Assembly (NCBI GenBank): GCA_943324055.2
Contig: CALPKD020000057.1
Location: 1 to 7,163, forward strand
DNA: 7,163 nucleotides
Source: Chitinophaga pinensis
GTDB taxonomy: Bacteria; Bacteroidota; Bacteroidia; Chitinophagales; Chitinophagaceae
Direction: 5' to 3'
Part shown: in pieces, positions 1 to 5,814 of the stretch
Layout of the letters: each line of letters begins with the position of its first letter
Numbering within the stretch: position 1 is the stretch's first letter
Position numbers and translations under genes: made by a program
The notes under the pieces: model-generated
What the model saw: the letters and a program-made list of their open reading frames with translations, nothing else
Told to the model about the DNA's origin: nothing
Databases searched by the model: none

Positions 1-1
1 C

Positions 2-778
2 ATTTTTGAGGGTAGAAATAAGGAGTACGGTGCATATGAACTTCGTAAGACTTATGACAGTCGTATAAAGACTGGATTAATTGTTATGTTGTCAATAGTG
101 CTACTTTTTGGTCTTGGTTCCATTCTTTCTAATTCAATGAAAAAATCAAAAACAGAAATTATTGCTGTTGATATGTCATTGGAGAATGTACAACAAGATG
201 ATAAGAAGCCACCTCCACCTCCGCCACCACCACCAAAGGTAGAACCACCAAAAGTGGAGATCACTAAGTTTACACCTCCAAAAATCGTAAAAGATGAGGA
301 AGTGAAAGCGGAAGATGAAATCAAAGAAGTTGAAAAATTGGAGGATACTAAAATCGGATCCTTTAACCAAGAAGGTACAAAAGACGAAGGTCTTGTTGCA
401 CCAGTTGAAGCAAGCACAGGTCCAACTGCACCTCCAGAAGAAGAAACTGATAAAATTTTCACTGTGGTTCAAAATCCAGCAGAATTCCCTGGAGGACAAC
501 AAGGATGGGTACGTTATCTTGAAAGAACCTTAAACAGAGATTTGCCAGTTGAAAACGGAGCGCCAGCTGGAAAGTATGCAGTAGTAGTTTCTTTTGTTGT
601 TGCTAGAGACGGTAAAATTAGCGATGTTAAAGCGGAGAATGATCCTGGATATGGAACCAAAGAGGAAGCTGTACGTGTAATTCAACGAGGTCCAAACTGG
701 AAAGCAGCTGTTCAAAATGGTCGTAATGTAATTTATCGCCATAGACAAGCAATTGTATTCCAAGTATCGGATGAATAA
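2..778 (+). CDS. tonB: TonB family energy transducer (5' partial)
   Basis: TonB spans the periplasm and passes energy from the inner-membrane ExbB/ExbD motor to outer-membrane TonB-dependent receptors. The frame is open from base 2, before any usable start, and begins IFEGRNKEYGAYELRKTY, the lead-in typical of Bacteroidota TonB. Only about 15-20 N-terminal residues are probably missing. The 258 visible residues show a short basic cytoplasmic part, one membrane segment (about residues 25-44), nine consecutive prolines (about 70-78), a Lys/Glu-rich periplasmic linker, and a TonB C-terminal domain (about 154-258) containing EFPGGQQGW, VSFVVARDGKI and a late GPNWKAA motif. The first internal ATG (base 86) lies inside the membrane segment and is not the true start. 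In this phylum exbB/exbD genes often lie upstream of tonB, but here that would be off the window. A strong terminator follows, so this is the last gene of its transcript. Identity as a TonB protein is secure; which receptors it serves is unknown. Confidence 0.93.
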   Translation: MFEGRNKEYGAYELRKTYDSRIKTGLIVMLSIVLLFGLGSILSNSMKKSKTEIIAVDMSLENVQQDDKKPPPPPPPPPKVEPPKVEITKFTPPKIVKDEEVKAEDEIKEVEKLEDTKIGSFNQEGTKDEGLVAPVEASTGPTAPPEEETDKIFTVVQNPAEFPGGQQGWVRYLERTLNRDLPVENGAPAGKYAVVVSFVVARDGKISDVKAENDPGYGTKEEAVRVIQRGPNWKAAVQNGRNVIYRHRQAIVFQVSDE

Positions 779-815
779 TCTGATCATCTCAACAGTATTA
801 GCTTACTATTTCTAT

Positions 816-854
816 AAAAAAAGTCCTTCCCGAGTTTCGGGAGGGACTTTTTTT
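816..854 (+). terminator. Intrinsic terminator after tonB
   Basis: A very strong hairpin: the left arm (816-833) pairs with the right arm (837-854) through 18 positions around a 3-base loop. The GC-rich core AGTCCTTCCCGA/TCGGGAGGGACT has one G-T wobble. Seven As precede the core and seven Ts follow it, so the structure would work as a rho-independent terminator on either strand. It sits 37 bases after the tonB stop and just upstream of the mnmE promoter, so it separates the two transcription units. Confidence 0.93.
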
Positions 855-880
855 GTTATGCCCCTTTTGGGCTAAATTTG
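852..880 (+). promoter_or_regulatory. Bacteroidota-type promoter for mnmE
   Basis: TAAATTTG at 873-880 matches the Bacteroidota -7 consensus TAnnTTTG at every defined position. TTTG at 852-855, 17 bases upstream, fits the -33 element. The -33 TTTG is made from the last Ts of the tonB terminator, so terminator and promoter overlap. The -7 element ends 4 bases before the mnmE ATG, so the start of transcription should fall at or within a few bases of the start codon. The consensus match is seen directly; promoter activity is inferred. Confidence 0.65.
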
Positions 881-884
881 CGTC

Positions 885-2264
885 ATGCGTGAAAACTTAA
901 GTACCTGGAATGACACCATTGTTGCATTGGCCACAGCCCCTGGATTAGGGGCAATTGCGGTTATTAGGCTAAGTGGCCCCAAGGCAATTGAAATAGTTGG
1001 CTCCGTTTTTTCGAAAAAAAGTTTAGCCACTGCTCCAACACATACAGTTCATTACGGAAAGTTAATAGACGGACTAGAAACGATTGATGAGGTAGTTGTT
1101 ACTTTGTATCGCGCTCCGCGCTCATATACAGGAGAAGAAGTAATTGAAATATCTTGCCATGGTGCTCCATTTATTCAGGATAGTATTATGCAGCTAATGA
1201 TGCACACAGGTGCAAGAATGGCAAGACCCGGTGAATTTACACAACGCGCGTTTTTGAACGGCAAATTAGATTTAACACAAGCGGAAGCGGTTGCAGATTT
1301 AATAGCAAGTAATACCGAAGCTTCTCGACAAACCGCATTGTATAATTTAAAGGGAGGTTTCTCGACTGACTTGCAATTAATGCGTGAAAAATTAATTAAG
1401 TTTTCGGCATTGATTGAATTAGAATTAGATTTCTCGCAAGAAGATGTTGCATTCGCAAATAAAAAGGAATTAGAAATTTTAGTAGGGCAGTTACAATTTA
1501 AAACACAGTCCCTTTTAGATTCCTTTAAACTAGGAAACGTAATTAAGAATGGGGTACAAGTAGCGATTGTAGGAAAACCAAATGCTGGGAAGTCTACCTT
1601 ATTGAATGCGTTTTTAAATGAAAACAGGGCCTTGGTAAGTGAGATACCAGGAACAACAAGAGACACCGTAGAAGAGTATTTGAATATTCAAGGTGTGTTG
1701 TATAAATTAATTGATACGGCAGGTATTAGAGCTAGCACAGCCGATAGTATTGAACAAATGGGTATCGAGAAAAGTAAGGAAAAGATACTAGCTGCTGACA
1801 TAGTCATTGCACTATTTGATGCCAGTATTACAACTGCTGAGCAGATAATGGAATGGAAAAATGATTTAGTAGGTGCACATAAAATAATTTTTGTTGGAAA
1901 TAAAATCGATATTGGTGTTGACTCATCCTTAACGTTAGACACCGAATTGAGTGACCTTATTTTTATTGCAGCAAAAGATAAAGAAAATATTTTAGCACTT
2001 GAAAATGCATTGCATCAAAAAGTGATTGGGGATGGTATTGACAAAGAGGGAACCATTGTTACCAATGCACGCCATGTAGCCTCACTTAAAAGATTATTAT
2101 ATGCCCTCAATGACATTGAAACAGGGCTAGCAGACAATGTAACCGGTGACTTATTGGCAATTGATATCAATCAAGCATTACATTATTTAGGAACCATTAC
2201 GGGGCAAATTACCAACGAAGACCAATTAGATTTTATCTTCTCTAAATTTTGTATTGGGAAATAG
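885..2264 (+). CDS. mnmE: tRNA uridine-5-carboxymethylaminomethyl(34) synthesis GTPase MnmE
   Basis: MnmE (TrmE), together with MnmG, modifies the wobble uridine (U34) of certain tRNAs in the cytoplasm, using GTP hydrolysis and a folate-derived one-carbon unit. The 459-residue length is normal for the family. The N-terminal folate-binding and dimerisation domain (about 1-120) contains DTIVALATAPG and AIAVIRLSG. A helical domain follows, interrupted by a Ras-like G domain (about 222-380). The G motifs are intact: P-loop GKPNAGKS at 230-237, PGTTRD just downstream, DTAG at 277-280 and NKID at 339-342. The protein ends in FCIGK, retaining the invariant C-x-G-K cysteine motif (Cys456). The ATG at 885 gives the standard family N-terminus. 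No Shine-Dalgarno is present and the promoter lies almost directly on the start codon. The gene appears monocistronic: a terminator lies before it and no mnmG is nearby. No truncation or missing key residue is seen. Confidence 0.98.
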   Translation: MRENLSTWNDTIVALATAPGLGAIAVIRLSGPKAIEIVGSVFSKKSLATAPTHTVHYGKLIDGLETIDEVVVTLYRAPRSYTGEEVIEISCHGAPFIQDSIMQLMMHTGARMARPGEFTQRAFLNGKLDLTQAEAVADLIASNTEASRQTALYNLKGGFSTDLQLMREKLIKFSALIELELDFSQEDVAFANKKELEILVGQLQFKTQSLLDSFKLGNVIKNGVQVAIVGKPNAGKSTLLNAFLNENRALVSEIPGTTRDTVEEYLNIQGVLYKLIDTAGIRASTADSIEQMGIEKSKEKILAADIVIALFDASITTAEQIMEWKNDLVGAHKIIFVGNKIDIGVDSSLTLDTELSDLIFIAAKDKENILALENALHQKVIGDGIDKEGTIVTNARHVASLKRLLYALNDIETGLADNVTGDLLAIDINQALHYLGTITGQITNEDQLDFIFSKFCIGK

Positions 2265-2384
2265 GGCTTTACATAACCAAAGATGCTAACCTTAAGTTAT
2301 TGAGTGCATAAAGGGATTTCGATACTTTTATTAGGCACTTTGCAGATTTTATTTATTAACTTTTGGTATCATTTATTTTACATC

Positions 2385-3980
2385 ATGAATTATTACATAA
2401 AAGTTGGCAGCACTTGTTTTTTAATTGTAAAAAAATGGAACCACTATTTTTTTACAGCTGCATTAATCCTATTATCTAGCAGTTATACTTTAGCGCAGCA
2501 ACGCCCTAATATTGTCATTATTATTTCTGATGATCATGCATTTCAAACCATCAGCGCCTATGGAAGTAAGCTTATGCAAACTCCTAATATAGACCGCATC
2601 TCAAAACAAGGAGTCCTTTTTAATAAAGCATATGTTACCAATAGTATTTGTGGGCCGAGCCGCGCGGTAATACTAACAGGCAAATACAGTCATAAAAACG
2701 GAGTGAAGGATAATGTAAATGCTAGTTTTGAAGGTGCTCAAAATACATTTATCAAAGAACTCGGTAGTGTTGGTTATCAAACTGCTTGGATTGGGAAATG
2801 GCATTTGGAAAGCCAGCCACAGGGATTTACTTTTTGGCAGGTACTTCCTGGTCAAGGTAGTTACTACAATCCAGATTTCTTGATGATGGATGGCACAAAA
2901 AAAAGAACAGCAGGTTATGTAAGTACAATTGTCGAAGATATGGCCGAAAGTTGGCTAGATAAAAGAGATACTAGTAAACCCTTTTGTATAGTCATTGGTC
3001 ATAAAAATACGCATCGTACTTGGATGCCTGATGTTACGGATATAAGAATGTTTAATAATACAACTTTTACATTGCCGAATAACTTTTATGATAACTATCA
3101 AAATCGATCTGCCGCATCCGTTCAGGACATGACAATTGCCAAAACTATGCAGTTGGGTTACGATTTAAAAATGTTTAATAGTAAGGAGGCGGCAGATAAG
3201 GAAGGGAATATTAACCGGATGAATCCAGCGCAACGGATTCCCTTTATGGCATATTATGATTCTATATACAAAGAGCTAAGTGTAAAAAATTTGAAGGATA
3301 GTGCGCTTGCTGAATGGAAGTATCAACGCTACATGAAAGACTATCTTGCTACTGCCGCATCACTAGATAGGAGTATTGGTCGCACGCTGGATTATTTAGA
3401 CGACCATGGTCTTACTAACAACACGTTGGTGATTTACATCAGTGATCAAGGCTTTTATATGGGTGAGCATGGATGGTTTGACAAACGGTTCATGTATGAA
3501 GAATCGTTTCGAACACCCATGTTGATGCGTTATCCAGGCGTCGCAAAACCTGGATCAGTGAATAATAATTTGGTAATGAATCTAGATATTGCTCCTACTG
3601 TATTGAGTGCAGCAGGTATAAAAATACCAGCCGGCATGCAAGGTAAATCCTTATTACCCTTACTTAAAACTAAAAAAGTACAAGGCCGGGATGCAATGTA
3701 TTATCATTATTACGAAAACGGGGAACATGCTGTTTCGCCTCATTTTGGAATCAGTACCGGCAGGTATAAACTTATCCGATTTTATACGCGTGTTAATGGA
3801 TGGGAACTTTTTAATTTAAAAAAAGATTCGAATGAAATGAGAAATGTATATGGAGAAAAAGGACTTGAAAGGTTGACGGCGAAATTAAAAAAAAGGTTAA
3901 ATGAACTCATCCTGCAGTATGAAGATACGGATGCAAAAAATATATTAGCCGAGGAGATAAAAACGGAGAATAGGAAATAA
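2385..3980 (+). CDS. Exported S1-family sulfatase (arylsulfatase-like)
   Basis: A type I sulfatase, predicted to hydrolyse sulfate esters in the periplasm or at the cell surface. From the ATG at 2385 it has 531 residues, a usual length. The N-terminus is a signal peptide with a hydrophobic run (FFTAALILLSSSYTLA) and probable cleavage before QQRPN. Active-site features: the metal-binding pair Asp49-Asp50 (ISDDH); the formylglycine motif C-G-P-S-R with Cys89; Lys138 and His140 in GKWH; His206 and His210 in GHKNTHR; Asp354-Gln355 in ISDQG; His362 and Lys367 in GEHGWFDK. The C-terminal part (GRYKLIRF...WELFNLKKDSNEMRN) is the usual small sulfatase subdomain. The Cys must be oxidised to formylglycine by a maturation enzyme not encoded here. 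The frame is open back to a GTG at 2304, but that start would add a second hydrophobic segment ahead of the signal peptide, so 2385 is preferred. A weak promoter-like TTAACTTTTG lies at 2356-2365. Substrate is unknown: the motif set resembles sulfatases acting on glycans, but this cannot be settled by eye. No SusC/SusD pair or glycoside hydrolase is adjacent. Confidence 0.92.
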   Translation: MNYYIKVGSTCFLIVKKWNHYFFTAALILLSSSYTLAQQRPNIVIIISDDHAFQTISAYGSKLMQTPNIDRISKQGVLFNKAYVTNSICGPSRAVILTGKYSHKNGVKDNVNASFEGAQNTFIKELGSVGYQTAWIGKWHLESQPQGFTFWQVLPGQGSYYNPDFLMMDGTKKRTAGYVSTIVEDMAESWLDKRDTSKPFCIVIGHKNTHRTWMPDVTDIRMFNNTTFTLPNNFYDNYQNRSAASVQDMTIAKTMQLGYDLKMFNSKEAADKEGNINRMNPAQRIPFMAYYDSIYKELSVKNLKDSALAEWKYQRYMKDYLATAASLDRSIGRTLDYLDDHGLTNNTLVIYISDQGFYMGEHGWFDKRFMYEESFRTPMLMRYPGVAKPGSVNNNLVMNLDIAPTVLSAAGIKIPAGMQGKSLLPLLKTKKVQGRDAMYYHYYENGEHAVSPHFGISTGRYKLIRFYTRVNGWELFNLKKDSNEMRNVYGEKGLERLTAKLKKRLNELILQYEDTDAKNILAEEIKTENRK

Positions 3981-4018
3981 TCCAAATTTATTACTTATAA
4001 AGGCTTTAATTTTTGTTT

Positions 4019-4945
4019 ATGAAATATTTATTTTTTTGTGTAGCACTCTTTGTTAATACTTTTAGTTATTGTCAATTACCGAATGTAGTAGCTGGAACAA
4101 TTCATAGAATTGACAGCTTTAGTTCAAAATATATTACTGCAAGAAATATTGACATTTGGCTACCAGGAGGGTATGATACAAGTAAGCAATATCCTGTAAT
4201 TTATATGCATGACGGTCAAATGTTATTTGATTCAGCCACCACTTGGAATAAGACGGCTTGGGATGTGGATGATGTGATTACGCGTTTAGTAACTGAACAT
4301 AAAATGCCAAAAGTAATTGTGGTAGGTATTTGGAATGGCGGTGCGACTAGGCATGCAGATTATTTCCCACAAAAACCATTTGAATCTTTGACGATGGAAC
4401 AAAGAAAAATGATTTATGAAGCTGCTAGATCTAATGGATACAGTGTTTTTGGGAATCATGAAATTCAGTCTGACAACTACTTGAAATTTATAGTCGAAGA
4501 ATTAAAGCCCTATATCGATCATACGTACCCAACATTAAAGGATGCAAAAAATACATTTATAGGTGGTAGTAGCATGGGAGGACTCATTTCCATGTACGCT
4601 ATTTGCGAATATCCGGCTATTTTTGGGGCTGCAATCTGCATGAGCACACATTGGCCTGGAATATTTTCTATGGAGCAGAATCCTATTCCAGAAGCCTTTA
4701 ATAGTTATTTGGCTAATAACTTGCCAAATCCAAAGCAACATAAGATTTACTTTGATTATGGTACAAAAACATTGGACTCCTTGTACGAGCCATTGCAAAC
4801 GAAAATCGATCACACCATGCGTAAGAAGTGGTACACTAAAAAGCAATGGGAGACCCTGAAATTTGAAGGCGACAATCATTCCGAAATTGCATGGAAAAAA
4901 AGATTACATATCCCATTCACCTTTATTTTTAAGGACTATAAATAG
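4019..4945 (+). CDS. Exported alpha/beta-hydrolase, putative esterase (esterase D / Fes-like fold)
   Basis: A secreted esterase of the enterochelin-esterase/esterase D-like superfamily (the PF00756 type). From the ATG at 4019 it has 308 residues: a signal peptide MKYLFFCVALFVNTFSYC with likely cleavage before QLPN, then an N-terminal strand region (DIWLPGGYD...YPVIYMHDGQMLFD) typical of the family. The nucleophile elbow is GGSSMGG with Ser185 as the probable catalytic serine. The catalytic His is probably His287 in GDNHSEIAW. The acid is less certain; Asp246 (FDYGT) is a candidate. Cys18 precedes the mature end, but SYC is a poor lipobox, so an ordinary signal peptide is favoured over a lipoprotein. 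A TTG at 4013 would add only two residues and is less likely. The gene starts 38 bases after the sulfatase stop on the same strand with no terminator between, so the two may be co-transcribed. However, a near-consensus TAATTTTTG (4007-4015) just before the ATG could give it its own promoter. Substrate unknown; an ester on a carbohydrate or siderophore is possible. Confidence 0.85.
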   Translation: MKYLFFCVALFVNTFSYCQLPNVVAGTIHRIDSFSSKYITARNIDIWLPGGYDTSKQYPVIYMHDGQMLFDSATTWNKTAWDVDDVITRLVTEHKMPKVIVVGIWNGGATRHADYFPQKPFESLTMEQRKMIYEAARSNGYSVFGNHEIQSDNYLKFIVEELKPYIDHTYPTLKDAKNTFIGGSSMGGLISMYAICEYPAIFGAAICMSTHWPGIFSMEQNPIPEAFNSYLANNLPNPKQHKIYFDYGTKTLDSLYEPLQTKIDHTMRKKWYTKKQWETLKFEGDNHSEIAWKKRLHIPFTFIFKDYK

Positions 4946-5019
4946 CATCACTTAACAACCCACACGTACTTCTTTTTAATATTTCTATACTTATTTTGAA
5001 CTGCTATTTCACCTTTGTG

Positions 5020-5052
5020 TAAACGCTTGTCACTTTTATGATAAACGTTTGT
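5020..5052. repeat. Two direct TAAACGYTTGT boxes, 22 bp apart (possible operator)
   Basis: TAAACGCTTGT (5020-5030) and TAAACGTTTGT (5042-5052) differ at one base of eleven and start 22 bp apart, about two helical turns, which would place them on the same DNA face. The second contains the perfect palindrome AAACGTTT. This is the look of a paired binding site for a regulator, in a noncoding region upstream of the YceI/porin genes. The repeat is seen directly; a regulatory role is inferred and the regulator is unknown. Confidence 0.4.
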
Positions 5053-5065
5053 GTTGTGTTGTACT

Positions 5066-5087
5066 AAATGTGATTTGTGTCATATTA
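5066..5087. promoter_or_regulatory. Crp/Fnr-family-like site
   Basis: AAATGTGA, six bases, then TCATATTA. The left half equals the classical Crp half-site AAATGTGA and the right half differs from TCACATTT at two positions. Its centre lies about 64 bases upstream of the transcription start expected from the TAGCTTTG element, a distance compatible with an activator site. Bacteroidota have Crp/Fnr-family regulators, but their sites vary, so this is a suggestion only. Confidence 0.3.
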
Positions 5088-5127
5088 ACTATTGAGAACG
5101 CTCAGGATTACAGCTAATTAACACATG

Positions 5128-5135
5128 TAGCTTTG
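5128..5135 (+). promoter_or_regulatory. -7 promoter element upstream of the YceI gene
   Basis: TAGCTTTG matches the Bacteroidota TAnnTTTG consensus at every defined position. No good TTTG is present at the usual -33 distance, which would fit a promoter that needs an activator. Transcription would start at about 5140-5142, giving a leader of roughly 48 bases before the ATG at 5189. Confidence 0.5.
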
Positions 5136-5139
5136 TTCT

Positions 5140-5170
5140 CGGATTCAGCAGATATCGAATCCGCATTTTT
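5140..5170 (+). terminator. Hairpin plus T-run (terminator-like or 5' leader stem)
   Basis: CGGATTC (5140-5146) pairs perfectly with GAATCCG (5157-5163) around a 10-base loop, followed by CA and five Ts (5166-5170). Two readings are possible. It may be a modest intrinsic terminator for the esterase transcript, although it lies about 195 bases past that stop. Alternatively, since it begins at the transcription start expected from TAGCTTTG, it may be a stem at the extreme 5' end of the YceI mRNA, protecting it or acting as an attenuator. The stem is short, so terminator strength is doubtful. Confidence 0.4.
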
Positions 5171-5188
5171 CACTAAAATATTACTGAT

Positions 5189-5773
5189 ATGAAGATTATG
5201 AAACATTTGACAATTGCAATGTTAGGCATGATTATTTCTATGCCTTTTTTTGTGAATGGCCAGGTAAAGGGTAGTTCAACCAACGGGGCGATTTCTATTT
5301 TTGGTACATCTACATTACATGATTGGGAAATGACATCTAGTCAAGGAAGGTGTGAGGCGACGATGATCGTTACGGGAGACAAGCTTACATCAGTTGCTGC
5401 ATTGGTGTTTAACATCACAAGCGAAACACTAAAAAGTTCTAAGGGTTCTATAATGGATAGGATCTCCTACAAAGCACTTAAAACAGCTGATAATCCAACA
5501 ATTAGTTTTGTATTGGTTTCTAGTACACTAAATGCTATAGATGCAACAACCTATCAATTTAAGGGAACTGGAAATTTAACTATAGCAGGTACAAAAAAAT
5601 TAACAGATTTAGTCGCTACAATTAAATACAATGCAGCGGAAAAAAGTTTCACAAGTACAGGTTCAAAAGTATTGAAAATGACAGAATACAATATGGAACC
5701 TCCTTCTTTCGCTTTTGGTGCAATGAAAACTGGAGATGAGATCAAGATTAGTTTCAATTTGAAAATTAAATAA
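5189..5773 (+). CDS. Exported YceI-domain protein
   Basis: A 194-residue protein of the YceI family (PF04264), a lipocalin-like beta-barrel fold that in studied members binds polyisoprenoid or other lipophilic molecules in the periplasm. Residues 1-24 are a signal peptide (basic start, hydrophobic core to about 22), with probable cleavage before Gln25. The YceI domain fills the rest: GTSTLHDWEM near the mature N-terminus, a central Lys-rich stretch (LKSSKGSIMDRISYKALK), NPTISFVL, then FKGTGNLTIAGTKK, all at the expected places. A second ATG at 5198 (MKHLTIAM) would give an equally good signal peptide, so the exact start is uncertain by three residues. No Shine-Dalgarno is present. The upstream region contains possible operator boxes, a Crp-like site and a -7 element. 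The porin-like gene follows 41 bases after the stop without a terminator, suggesting an operon. The ligand cannot be told from sequence. Confidence 0.9.
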   Translation: MKIMKHLTIAMLGMIISMPFFVNGQVKGSSTNGAISIFGTSTLHDWEMTSSQGRCEATMIVTGDKLTSVAALVFNITSETLKSSKGSIMDRISYKALKTADNPTISFVLVSSTLNAIDATTYQFKGTGNLTIAGTKKLTDLVATIKYNAAEKSFTSTGSKVLKMTEYNMEPPSFAFGAMKTGDEIKISFNLKIK

Positions 5774-5814
5774 ATAAACGACTGCTCGATATATATAAAT
5801 TAAAAAAATCACAC

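Noticed and set aside
52..462. Minus-strand open frame rich in Gly and Ser opposite tonB
   Set aside because: Its Gly run is just the reverse reading of the TonB proline tract. There is no recognisable domain, and the plus-strand TonB is clearly the coding strand.
1175..1942. Minus-strand open frames opposite mnmE
   Set aside because: They lie fully inside a conserved GTPase gene, carry no family motif, and look like reverse readings of the coding sequence.
2265..2384. Search for a terminator between mnmE and the sulfatase
   Set aside because: No convincing GC-rich stem followed by a T-run was found. TTAAG-type short palindromes there are too weak to call.
3983..3990. Minus-strand TAAATTTG (a perfect -7 element) pointing into the sulfatase gene
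   Set aside because: No -33 TTTG is found at the right distance on that strand and no minus-strand gene would be served. A single 8-mer in AT-rich DNA is expected by chance.
4013..4018. TTG start for the esterase
   Set aside because: It adds only two residues and lies inside a promoter-like element. The ATG at 4019 gives a normal signal peptide beginning MKYLFF.
5051..5062. GTGTTGTGTTGT as a short tandem repeat
   Set aside because: Too short and simple to support any function, and it partly overlaps the second TAAACGTTTGT box.
5775..5780. Third TAAACG copy between the YceI and porin genes
   Set aside because: Only six bases match, without the YTTGT half, so it is not counted as a further operator box.
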